Positions 36,339 through 50,200 of a stretch of 64,000 nt of DNA are shown here, in pieces. Position 1 is the stretch's first letter. Each line of letters starts with the position of its first letter. The stretch lies in NCBI GenBank assembly GCA_021292105.1, contig CM037866.1, forward strand, positions 3,332,607 to 3,396,606, in the 5' to 3' direction. The notes below the pieces were generated by a model that searched no databases, was not told the DNA's origin, and was given only the letters and a program-made list of their open reading frames with translations. The translations under genes and the position numbers were made by a program. The stretch comes from Anadara kagoshimensis (taxonomy: Eukaryota > Mollusca > Bivalvia > Arcoida > Arcidae).

Positions 36339-39300
36339 CTAAAAAAAAAAAAACAAGGATTACCTCAAAGTGATATTGTGATGTCATTGCATGTGTAACT
36401 TGTTTTACCCTAGTAAGGGTAACAGAAACAGGGAATTTCCTTGCAAAATATTGCAGATAAACGTGTTAAACAGTTAGTACATATATAATGATGGTTTCTC
36501 CCAGAGTACTGCTAGCTGTTATTTTTTTTTTTTTTGGTTTTGGACAGAGATAAACCGGGCCAGTATACCCCTGCTTCGAATAAAAACCTTTATCTAACAT
36601 TAGACTAGTTTTTCTGTCTGATTTGGCAAAATACAAGTTTTACTGCATGGTACAGAATTTTATAACATCACACTGTGGTGATACAACATTGGTGGTAAAG
36701 TACACATGCACGTTTTCATTGTGACATCATTTGGGAATCTCCGATTTGTCAAATGTAAATAATGACGTCATTTCTACAGAACATATGTCATAACATAGTT
36801 CAGTGGTTTTTGAGGTAAAATGTAATTTTTTTCACAAAAAGTATTGTTTTTTTTATCATTTTAAATAGTCTGATTGGAAATGTTTGATAAAAATATTATA
36901 TATCAGGGCTTCGATTATTCACTCGTCTTGACGAGTGAAATGTGTACTGGGACGAGTGATGTTGTTATTGCACTCGTCATGGTGCCAAATTAAATTTATC
37001 AGACATATACATCATGGACATGTTACAATTAATAAACAACAGACAATTTAGTGAAGTTCGGGGAAAATCTTGCATAAGGATGTCAATTGTAACGATCTGG
37101 TGCAAACTGTTTTGCATTCGGCAGTCACTTAGTGTAACGTAAAATCCAACCGATGTTCCAAGTGTTAAATTAAATCTTGTACATATATCACAATATTATC
37201 TTTTACACTTGTGGTGACTGTGCCGAGTGGTTTTCTTATTCAACTAGGCATTGTGCCAAGTGGAATCCAGAATTCTATCTAAGGCCTGTATATACAGTGT
37301 GTATAATATGTATTTATACAGTACTCACATAATGGTTCCTCCCATGGTACTACTAGGTGGTACCAACTTGTATGTAGTGTTAATCTCAAATTCTTCTTCC
37401 CTAAAACAATAAAACTAAACAAATGAGATCAAACTTGGAAAAACAAACCTGAGTTTAGTGGAGTAATGGTGTTTAACATCCAGTCAAGAATATTTTACTT
37501 ATATCAAGATGTTGCCAGCTATAGAAAGAAAATACAGAAATTTTTCCTGTGCGTTGCTCTGATGGCATTATACAACAGGGTTCTTTATCAGCCAAGCCTA
37601 ACAAGACACGGAGCCTTGTTTACTTGAGGTTCATATCCGAATGAACCATGACTTTCATTTCATAATGCCAAGTGCTTTGCAAAAGAATAGTTACTACCCA
37701 CTTTTAAGTCTTGGGTCAGACCCGGCCAGGGTTTGTTCCCACAACCTCTCACTTATTGAGCGAGCACTCTACCAACTGAGCTACCCCAGTGGTCAGGAAA
37801 AACCTCTAAGTTCCAACCCAAAAGTTTGAAGGCCCCCATAAATATAGTTTATGGTTAGGCACAAGTTTTTCAGGAATAACAATTTTTCATATTTTGTCAA
37901 TAAAATTTTAAATATTTACTTAAGGTGGCATACCAATAGATCAAAAGGATGCAAATATAGTCTTAAAAAAATTAAAAAAAGTTATCTCCCTTTATACATT
38001 TGGGACAAAATACTGTTGTCCTTTTGCAAAAATAATATTTTCAGGACCACACTGGCCACACAGTGTATTGCTGCAGCTTTATAAGCTATATAAACATACC
38101 TAATATGTCCAATATCCACGTCTTGCCTGGAAACAAATGAAAGATCTCGGCTGAAAAAAAAACAACAAAAGATCAAATATTAAATAATCTTATTATGTTT
38201 AGTTCATAATACCAATATTAATCACTGGAATATTTTATATTACTTGATCAAAACACAAGCGCAAAAATTATTTGCAATTTTCATGGTGACTCTAGAACCA
38301 TGAATATATCTTCTAAGTGAAATTTTCTTTATTTCCCTTGGTACACTTTTCTTAGTCGGAACCGTGAAAATTTCTTACCACTAAATAGTTTATAAGATTA
38401 AAACTGCAAAAGTTTCCTACGGCTAACAATACATCTGATACAGTAGTAACTTAAATCAAACCCCTTTCTGGGTAGTAAATCAAGGCGTATTTTAAGGTTT
38501 AACACTTTACAAGATAGGGATGGGTATTTTGGTGTTGCGATATGTTATGATACATTTGGACCATATGAAGCACTACAACAATTTAAGACATCATCTACTT
38601 TACTTAATAAATGTCAGTAATATCGAATCTTGATAGTCGCATCGTAATATGTATGTATCGGGAAATCGTATTGTGATATATCTGTATACCGATAATTACA
38701 CAATATCACTATTACAGGACCTGGGCTTACCTTGGGTATTTCTTCATGGGCACTTCATGGAATCTTGGTATTTCAATCTTACGCTCAACAACTGGTTCCT
38801 TCTCAGGTTTGGGTTCAATTTTACCTTTAGCTTCTTTTTTGCCACAAAGTGAACTGCAAACACCTGTTAAGTTAAAACTCAGATTATTAAATTGTTATAA
38901 TTCATTGAATATCAAAGGATAAAATACATACAATCTTTTGGTATCAAAATTCAAATTAAAAAAATTGCTATAATTTATCACTTCTCATTGGATAAAATAT
39001 TTACATTCTTAAGGCATTGTAACACTGGATTTGATTGGATAAATAAATTTTACATTTAGCTGTTTTATATAAAAGCTGATTAGATTGGATGGAAAGCTTT
39101 CACATCTTAGCTCTTTTTTCACTACAATAAATTTCACTGAGTTATAATAATAATAATAATAATAATAAACTTATAGATATGGGATGTGAATTGACTTTGT
39201 AAAGCCATTTTTGTAAACCCTTCAATTAAAGAACTTGAAAATGACAATACTCAAGATTTACTTTTCATAAATACATATTTTTCACACAGCATAATGGGAT

Positions 39301-42300
39301 CATAAGTATTGCTAAATCTGTTAACAATTTCCACCAGTGTTACATATTTTGAAAATTATTTTTTCAAACAATGATTCCATTGAGACTGGAATATCAGAAC
39401 CATACATCCTTCAGGGGCGGATACAGGATATTTTGAAAGGGGGGGTTGAGAATTATCCAGGATTTTTTGAAAGGGGGGGTTGAGATCTATACAGGACTTT
39501 TTAAAAAGAGGGGCGAGAATTATATCAATGCTAGATTCGAGCGCCAAAGGCGCGAGCTTCCAGAGACGATGGGTCTAGGGCAGAGCCCCAATGGGCTCTC
39601 TCTCTTTAAATTTTTCAAAGGGGGGGGGGGGGGGGTGCAACCCCTCCCCTAAATCCACCACTGTCCTTAATTGCATCACATTAAACTCCTTAATGTCACA
39701 AAAGTTGTTGACATCAGAAAAGTTGGCACAAGAATACATTGACTAATGAATATGGTTGCTCCATTTAATAAAAAAAGAAAGAAAGAAAGAATGAATAAAT
39801 GAATGAATGAATGAATGAATGAATGAATGAATGAATGAATAACATATTGTACTAGTGTTAATTTTACAGCACTAGATGCCTGTTTCAGAATAAATTCTGC
39901 AGTTCATTAGTGTTTGGACCAAAATAGTGAAAATTCTTTTAATGAATGAATGAATGAATGAATGAATAAATGAATGAATTTCCAGTCCTACCTTGATAGT
40001 AACAGCAACATATAACCAGTATAATGATCAGAAGGATGAACAACAAAGCGATGACAATGGCCGCTATTTCTCCTGCCGACAATCCTGTATCTCCCGTTGA
40101 CAGACCGACGTTTCCTAATCCAGTTGTATCAACTAAAATAAAGTCAAATAATGTGTTTTATTATATAGCAATACATGCTTTGTATAGAAATTAAACGATA
40201 AATCCTGAGGTGTTAGAGTGCAATAAATATCATTATTACATAGCAATACATGCTTTGTATAGAAATTAAACGATAAATCCTGAGGTGTTACTGTGCAATA
40301 AATATCAATAAATGCAAGCAAAGATAGCTCCAGTCCAAGGTTTCCCAAAAACTTTTTACATATTGCACACTTTGTCACATGACGCTGTCTTTTATGACAT
40401 CACACAATTGTTGCAACATGGCTGAAGTCATCATCATTGTGTTGTTGTCATATTGCACTAATTCTTATATCTATATACAGGAACTAGTGCAATATTCAAA
40501 TTGGTATTTTTAGATGAAATACTATTGGAAGTAAATGAAATTTTATTTTGCTATATAATAGAAGGACTATTGATATACATGGACTCATGTCAAACCAAAA
40601 TTAACCCTTTATATACCATATTATGTCACTAAAACACTGTGTAACTATTATATCATACTGATCACATCAATAAATCATTTACAAAACCAATTTGAATGTA
40701 TCCACACAGCGACATGTGACTGGTGACTGAGTTAGAAATACCGTCGTTTGGCATTCTGTCTGACAAAATATTGAAAATAATAATGAATTTGACTTACTAA
40801 GAACTTCCTTCAAAGAAATCAATTGCATGTTCATCAATGGAAATCAAATATTTTGTTTCAATATCACAACATCTTTACTACTGTATTTGCATAAATTCAG
40901 TGCACATAGAAAATGCAAGAATAAAGTCGTATTTTCCAACAAACTCACAAAAAATTGCCAAAATATAATACAAAATATACTGACCTAATAGGGAAAAATA
41001 TTTTTCATTCATCATGTTCATGAAAAAGTGAACTTAATTCTGTACATAGAGCAATTTTTGAACTTTTTAACAAAACAACAAATATGACAATGCCAAAATT
41101 ATCCCGTCTGTGCCTTCTTACCTGGAACAACTATAAATGTTATGAAATAATTGAAATATTCATGATGATCACACCTGGAAACCGCCCGCCCCCCAACAAC
41201 AATGACCTACCTGACCTTAAATGCCCTGATGTAACTTTGAATGAGGCCCAATTGGTAAATAAACTTGATCAAATTTCCAAAATTTTCGCAAAATTTCTCT
41301 ATGTACAGGAGAACTGAACAATAATGTTTTTAATTAAAAATATAATTTGGTTAGGTCAGTGTATTTTAAATGCATTTTATTGATAGTGTAATGGAAACAT
41401 TTTCAATTAAAAGAAATAAAGAATAAAAACCATGTGCCATCAATTTATGGAAATACAGTAGTGACCATATTTGCAATAAATATTTGTGATAAATATGATG
41501 GTTTTATTACGAGACGGTCGCGATTGACGTTGATCAAGGAAAATAACTCTCGTACTGACTATATATGAACAGGCCTGACATGGATTATATTAGGTCACCA
41601 CGTGATCGGCATCGTCGAATGAAATTCACAGAAACTAGTGAGAGGTAGAATATATGTCAGGAGTATAAAAACGGTTATATGTACCTGCTTCAGAAAGCGT
41701 AAAGTCATGAACTGCAGAAACTCCAAGATTGTTCCTGGCCCTACACTGGTATGTCCCAAACGATGTTGACGTCACGGAAATCACCAACTCGGGTTCCGCT
41801 CTTTCAAAGGTATTTCCGTTAAAGGTCCATTCGAATGATGAGGCCACTGGGTTAGCATCAGTTAGACAATTTATCGTAACCGAGGATCCAACAGAAGCCA
41901 CAAATGTACTTTCTGATGCCGTGGCGATTATATCAGGACTATCTGTAAACAAAAAACATAAACATATGTAATACTGGTGGAATGGACAGAAGGAAGTGGA
42001 ATGGTTGGTTGGTGGAATATTGCTTAACATTGCATAAGCAATTTGTCAGCTATTTGCGACCAAACTATCTGGTATTTCATTAATCTGTATGGAGTAATCT
42101 ATGAACAAGTTTGTGTATGCATGTGAAGTGCAAGTGTGTTTTATGGTCTGCCTTGTACTAGTGGACACTCGGGGCGACTTTAATGTGCTAGCTCACAGAG
42201 TCAGTTTGCCCCAGATAAGCGTTCCACTTCCCCAGTCACATTATTCTGATACCAAGTGAACCAGTAAAGGCCAATGGCGAAGAAAATTCACTTTCCCACA

Positions 42301-44045
42301 TGTGATCTGAGTGGGGCTCAAACTCACAGTTGTGAGACCCTGGATTTGTAGACCCACGTCTTATACATTAGGCCACCGCAACCTTTGGAAGTGGAATGGA
42401 TTTATGGTATTAACATCCCAGACCAATTAATTCTTTCAATTATATTCAGATTGTCAGTTCAAAGGGCCACAACTCTAAGAGAAATTGGCAAACCAACTTT
42501 AGGTGATAATATGCATACCAGTATTCCTATATTTATATTGAAGTTGTTTATGGTTGAAACATGAAGGGGACTTTAAAAGTCTGGTGATAATGAACAGATG
42601 GTCTTAATACAGAGGTTGTTTTTGGTTAAAATATGATGAAAAGGGGTTTTAAAACAGGTCCTAATGAACAGGTGGTCTAAATAAAAGAGTTGTCCATATT
42701 GCATATTTTACTGTACTTGAACTAAGTTAAAAAGCTGAAATTACCACTTCCCCTGTTTTATTTGGTTTAAATTAGGTACTTTTGGGTTGAAATATAATGC
42801 AAAGTGGTCTTGAAACTGGTCCTAATAAACAGACGGTCCTCATATAGAAGTTTTTTTTTTTTTTGTTGAATATGAAGAAAAGGGACTTTAAAACTGGTCT
42901 TTACAGACAGGTGGTCTTCATACAGGTGTGGTCCTTATCACAGAATTCTGTACTTTAACAGTTAGAGACCCGAAACCTCTGTGCCTGTTTTTTTTCTTAA
43001 AGTTTGTATTTAAAACTAAATCTTACATTGCAAATTTAGATATACTGTTGCAGTGCTGGTACCAACGGTGTTAACAGCTCTGCAGGTGTAGACACCATTA
43101 CGAGTCCGGGGTGCGTTATCAAAGCTCAGGGTATTTCCAGTATATAACTCAGTCCCATGAGTCCATGTAAATACTGGAGTCGGAGATCCATCGGCCGTAC
43201 ATCTCATCGCCACGTTGCTGAATTCTGGTTCGGTAATTAACGTTGATGGAGAGATGGCGATATTCCGTGGTGCATCTGTAAAAGAAACTAGAACTGTCAG
43301 TAAATGAAGCCGACTTATACACAGGTTCTCTCATTGGGCCATGACCCTTGACCTATGCACCATAATTTTGCATGTGACATATTGATATCACCAAAAGTGC
43401 CTGCCTTCTTGATCCCCCAATCATTTAATGTTTTATAAAAGTGAATGAAGCTGACTTACTGTATAAGAAGAAAATTAGCGGTAGGAAACTTTCGCATTTT
43501 TTATATTTGAAACTTTTTCGCGATAAGAAACTTTCACGGTTCTCACTGTAGGGAAAGTGTTGTAAGAGAAATAAGAAACTTTCTCTGAGAAGAAATATTC
43601 ATGGTACAGAAATCGCAAATATTTCTTCCCCCCAAATGTATCTTCTTAATCAGTATACCACCCTCACAGGTTCTCTCATTGGGTCATGACCCTTGACCTA
43701 TGCACCATAATTTTGCATGCGACGTATTGATATCGGCAAAAGTGCTTGCCTTCTTGACCCTCCAGTGACCTTAAAGATAAATGTCTTACATGAGTGTATA
43801 ATGTCAAATTTATTTACTTTTGTATTGATGCTTTAATAATTATTTATTTATTTATTTTTTTATTTATTTTTTTATTTATTTATCTATTTATTTACAGTCA
43901 AACCTGTCTATATAGGCCACCAAAGGTAACCAGTAAAAATGGTCTTTATGGGCAGGTAGCCTTTATATATAGGTTGAAATAATATATATAAAGAACAATT
44001 GAGATACAGTTCTACTAGCAGGTCATCCTTATATATAGGTGGTCT

Positions 44046-44088
<43 letters not shown>

Positions 44089-46871
44089 TTCTCAAATCTA
44101 TTTACTTATTGACAATCAGTGCATTGTCATATTTTAATGCAAAAAGAAAAAAAAACTTACATGCGACAGTGAGAGTTGTTTCAATACTGGATCCCGTGCC
44201 TTTACTGTTAGTTACGGAGCACTTGTAAACGCCCTCGTCGCTAACTTCTAGGTTGTTAATCGTCAGGTTAGCGAAACCTGAGGTCACGGAAAAACTTCCT
44301 GTGGAATATTTGTTGTTTGCTCCAGGAATGGATAAATTTGCTGTCTGTCCGTTAACGGTCTTACTCCATATGATGCTATAAGCTGTCGGACTTGAGGAAT
44401 ACGAACATGGAATCATTATTGAACGACCTTGAATTCCTGAGTAAGAATACGATGGTATGGTTACCCGAGGCAGATCTGTAAAAAGGAAATCATAATTTCA
44501 AATGAAACACAAATATATCAACCACATGCATACTAAAACATGTCCAAACCACAATCCCAAAAATAAAGTGAAAATTTTGAAAAATCAAAAATCGAGTTCA
44601 ACATGTGAACTTGCAGCAAAGCAAGGTGTTCCAGAGTGGCAAGCACCTTCTGTCTAGCTAGCTACACACCTACCTACCTAAACTATGTGTTCAATATAAT
44701 TTGAGTTGTCAATAACAATAAGAAGAAGAAGAAGAAGAAGAAGAAGAGGTGTCTTTCAAAGAACCCCAAGATTTTCATTTCTAATATAATTGCCAGCCAA
44801 TTTTTTGGCAAAGAAAGGTCAATTCCTATTTTTAAGTCTTGCTCAGCTGGCGTTCAAACCCTGACCTTCCACATACAGAGCAAGCACTCAACCAACTGAG
44901 CTACCAATCTTCCAACTACTAGTGGTGTATGAAGTCGTTCAAAATTCAAAGTAGACAAAACATGAAAGCTAAAGTATCTGTAAGAGGAGTGAAGACGAGA
45001 AATGGCATTTTGCTTCCATAAACAATCCATTTACTTATATGAGCCAGTCAGTTCCTGGAAATGGAGTGACAAGAGAAAAATTCGGACTTTTTGGCAAGTT
45101 AGTACCATGGCAATGACAATAAACTTACATTGAACAAATACGGCAGAAGTAGCTGTCTGGGAACCTGCTGCGTTTGTTGCCGTGCACGAGTAAACACCTT
45201 CATCATTGCTGGAAGATGATGGGATATTAAGCTGAGGTCCTGCCCATGTCCTCTGACCTTTTGACCAGGAGAAGTTTGGAGCTGGTGATCCTGTTGCACT
45301 GCATCTGAGTGATATACTACCACCCTCATCAATGGTTAAGGTTGACGGTGTGATTCTAACATCAGAGGGTGGAACTGGAATGTCAAACAAAAACTAAATT
45401 AGTTTCTATAACAAAATCACTGGACATTAACTCTAGTACCTTTTCTAAGTCAGTGCAGAAAAAGACTGCTTGAATTCATGGCAAAGACTGTAAACATATA
45501 TTGATTTTTGCGATGTACTTGTTTTGCGCGAAAAAGAATACCAAGTGAAAATTATATTATGCTTATTGTGTCATAGTGCCTTTTTTAAAAACGTGAAATT
45601 CAAACTACACAGATATGTCTAAATTTAATATACCTCAAAAATAAATACACTCGAAATTAAATACGTTTACAGTACATTATATAATGAAACTTCATCAATA
45701 GGGCGTAGACAATACTGACATGCTACGATATGATATATATTGTGGTGTAATATTTGTGATACAGTGTATATCATGATACATCTGTAATACACTAGGTGCT
45801 TTCAATTAAATGTTGTAAATTTATTTTTAAAAACTTTTTTCTTGACACACCTACAATTTTTTTTACATTGTAAAACATTTAGGGTGATAACAATTTCTTA
45901 ACCTAACCCACAACTTTGTTGTAACCAACACTGCAAAAACTGGGCAGTGATTTGGGTGACAACTGAACACTTTTTCGAGCCCACACCCACAATATTGTTC
46001 CTGACACACCCACATTTGTTGTTACTTACACCGCCAAACATTTAGGGTGATAACAGAACAATTTCTGGCCCCACCCACATATGGTTCCTAAGACATGCCC
46101 ACATTTGCTGTTATACTATAAAACATTTTGGGTAATAACAGAACAGTTTCTGGCCCCACCCACATATGGTTCCTAAGACACGCCCACATTTACTGTTACT
46201 TACACTGTAAAAATGCAGGGTGATAACAGAACTGTTACATAACAGAAGGGATACTACTTGTTGTAGCTCCACCCACAAATTTGTTCCTAAGACACGCCCA
46301 CATGTGTTGTTACTTACACTGCAAAACATTTCAGGTCATAACAGAAAGGTTATTACTTGTTCTAGCCCCACCCACATTTGTTCAAGACACACCCATATTG
46401 TTTGCAAATACTGCAAAACTGGGTAGTGGTTTGGATGATTACAAAACAGTGTTCTAGCCCCACCCTAAATTTTGTTCCTAAGACACGCCCATACTTACAC
46501 TGTAAAACATTCAGGGTAATAACTGAACTGTTTCTAACTCCGCCCACATTTGTGGCAGAGCATTTGTAGGAACCATCATCAGACTTTTTAAGATCAGATA
46601 TTACTAGTGATGGACTGCCGAAAAACCCTCCAGAAAAGCGACCAGCAATTGGTAGAACTGCATCATTATAATACCACTGGACAGTGTAGCTGGACACGCC
46701 AGTTGTAACTGTGACAGTGCAGTTAAGGGTTACCGATGTTCCGACGATGGGTTGATAGTAATTTTGGGATACGGTAACTGTAGGTAAGGCTGAAAAAGGA
46801 ATAAACAGAAAAAACTACAAACTACAGTAAACTAAAACAGTGATGCTACAACTACACTATATACATACATG

Positions 46872-46906
<35 letters not shown>

Positions 46907-46930
46907 AATAAACAAATGTACATAAATACA

Positions 46931-46963
<33 letters not shown>

Positions 46964-47238
46964 AAAATAAATACTAGTAAATAAATAAATAAATAAATAA
47001 ATACTAGTAAATAAATAAATAAATAAATAAATACTAGTAAATAAAAAAAAAAAAAATAAAAAAAAAAAATAAATACCGGTACTGGTAAATAAATAAAAAC
47101 ATAAATAACTCTTAGTAAAATGATAGGAACATCTATTGTACATTCAACAGGAAAGTGAAGTATTAAAAAAAAGAAAACACATCATTAAACACTGGTGATA
47201 CAAAATACATGTAATTGTATTTTAAATAATTTTTATAT

Positions 47239-47274
<36 letters not shown>

Positions 47275-50200
47275 ATTGCAACAAAACAAACATTCATGAC
47301 ATGTCCCTTTGTTTTGGAATATTTGAGAGAGAGAGAGAGAGAGAGAGTCATATTAAATATGAAGGATCTACATAAGAGTTGTGTCTCTTTGTTTTGGAGA
47401 TAGAGAGAAAGAGAGAGAGAAATCTATTTTCAACACAACAAACATTCAACATACGACATGACAACATAGTATGTGAGAAAGAGCATTAAAATCCTGGTAA
47501 ATATAAAATTATAATGATTCACTTACACTGTTGAACAGTCAAACTGATGACAGATGAGTTCCTACTTCCAGCTGCTGTTGATGCCGAGCAAATATATGAT
47601 CCAGAATCAGATATCTGTAGACTGCTGATGGTAAAAGACGGGTTGCCAAAGATACCGCCAGAGTACCTTCCTGTGTTTTGGCTGAGTATGGCCCCATTGT
47701 AATACCACCTTACTGTATAGCCGAGACCCGCTGCGTTGACGCTGCAATTCAAGGTTACGGATTCTCCACCGTTTGGTTGATAGAAATTCTGTGACACAGT
47801 AACCACAGGCAGAACTATCAATAAAGAGAAAAAAAATTAAAATTTATATTTGCATTCATATCCTCAAATGGTGATCTTCCTGATACAGGGATGAAGAGTA
47901 GCAGGGGGCCAGTAGCCAATGGCTCCTAAAATCAGTCTGGGTCCCTATTTATTACTATAATTATAACTTCTTTTCAGAAGTGAAATGGGCCCCTAACTCA
48001 AAACAAATTAAGGTTAAGCTTCTACCCTGTGACATCCTATATGCTAAAATATCCTAAATATTCAATACTGCCTGCATGCTTATATACCTTAAAACCTGTC
48101 CAAAAGGGGCTCACCAGTCCAAACCCCACTCCCCGTCCCCAAACAAATTCTAAATCCCCAAACATATATGTAATTAACTAGGTTCAACTATATACTCTAG
48201 AGAGGGAAAACTTTTTGCAGGGGTAAAATTTTCACTTATTTCACACTAAAGAAATACAGTAAAACCTTGTTATAATTCCCCTTGATAAATTTGCCACCTC
48301 GCTTATTGCCACACAATTTTGAAGTCCCAAAATCCATTTTGTTTATGTTTTTCTTCATCCGCCTCCCTCGATTTATCGCCAATCCCCTTTATAACACCAA
48401 AATTTGACTGAACAAATGGTGGCTATGAATTGAGGTTTTACTGTAACCGCAAAAATTTTACCCACACAAAAATATCTACCATACAGGTTCAAATATCATA
48501 AAATACAGAATATACACAACTTATATTGGTTTTAGGAAAATTACACCGAAGTTAAATGCCAGATATCAGACAAATTGTGAAATTTTCACCCTGCGAAAAA
48601 TAACCCCCCTTACCGTTTTTTTATCTAATTAACTTACTTTCCTGAACTGTTACACTAATGGCGGATCCATTCCTGCTTCCGGCTGAGGTTGCCGCTGAAC
48701 ATATATATGATCCAGAATCAGACATCTGTAATCCCGAAATACTTAACGATGGTGACCCTGATGACCCTCCAGAGTAACGGCCAGAAATCGACAAGGGGGC
48801 GTTGTTGTAATACCATCTGACAGTGTATGATTGGCCAAAAGCTTCGACGTTACAATTCAGCGTTACACTGTCTGCATACTTTGGTGTGTACAAGTTTACC
48901 GGAATGGTCACTGATGGCAAAACTGAAAAAATTTATTCTAGGATAAAAAAGGACTACTTTTTGCAATTTGCACCGGGCCTTATTGGTCAAGCTCAAATTG
49001 TGAAGTTATTTTATAATAAACAAAATAGTTTTGCTCTGTCTTGTGCTAGTGCATATGCACTTAAAGAGATCATATGGAACTCAATACTAAGAAAGAAATT
49101 ATATATGTTTTATTTCTCATTTAATGGATGCACATTTAGAAGCCAATTTTTAATAAAAGCCTGTTTTGCGCTCTAAAAAGGCCACCAGAGGGAACCAGTA
49201 AAAGTGTCCTTTATGGACAAGTGGCCTTTATATAGAGTTTCAAAAAGTATAAATAAAGAGCAATTGGAATAAAATTTTACTGGCCTTTAAAAACAGGTGG
49301 ACTTTATATAGAGGTGGACTTTATACAGAGGTGGTGGACTTTATATAGAGGTTGACTTTATACAGAGGTGGTGGACTTTATATAGAGGTGGACTTTATAC
49401 AGAGGTGGTGGACTCTATATAGAGGTTGACTTTAAGGCAGGTTTGACTGTAAAGACAAATTATAACATACTTTGCTGAACTGTAACAGATATGGAGGAGG
49501 AATTCCGACTTCCTGCTGCTGTGGCCGCTGAGCAGATGTACGAGCCAGAGTCCGATGTCTGTATATTACTTATTGTAAGTGATGGCGTTCCGGATGTTCC
49601 GTCGGAATATCTGCCGGTATTTGTGTCAAGTATGCCATTATTGTAATACCAAGTGACCGTGTAGGTCTGTCCTGATGCCTGTACCGAGCACTCCAGTCTA
49701 ACGCTGTCCTGTACTCTAGGTTGATATTGTAATGTCGGAGCCACAACTGTGGGTACAGCTGTAAAAATTTTAAAAAAGTGTTATAAATACATGTAGAGTA
49801 ATTAGTAGACAGGGATTTTTCAGACCTTTTTGGGAAAAGGACCTTGGGATGAAATTGGGAAAATGTTCAACAAAATTGTAATTTTTTTTGAAAAATCACA
49901 ACAGCATATTAGAAATTCTAGACCACTAGAATACTGGTAATTGAACAAATTATATCGGTGTTAACAGCAAAACAGCGCTGTCTCTTTTGTTCCTATATAA
50001 ATCATCCAGCAAAATGTGGGTTACTATAGATTGAAATCGTTATCAGAACGAGATTTCCTCTGAATATGATGTTGATGATCTTGTGAAATTTTTTTTCTCA
50101 AAAAATTGATAAACATAGCTAATTGGGAATTTTTTACTACAGAATTGGGAAAAATGTATGTTTTTTTTGCATTGGGAATGGGTCCCTTTACCGGACCCTG

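Noticed and set aside
41729..41971. Plus-strand frames opposite Ig exons (also 48823-49176, 51302-51496)
   Set aside because: Antisense shadows of the minus-strand exons or their introns, with no features of their own.
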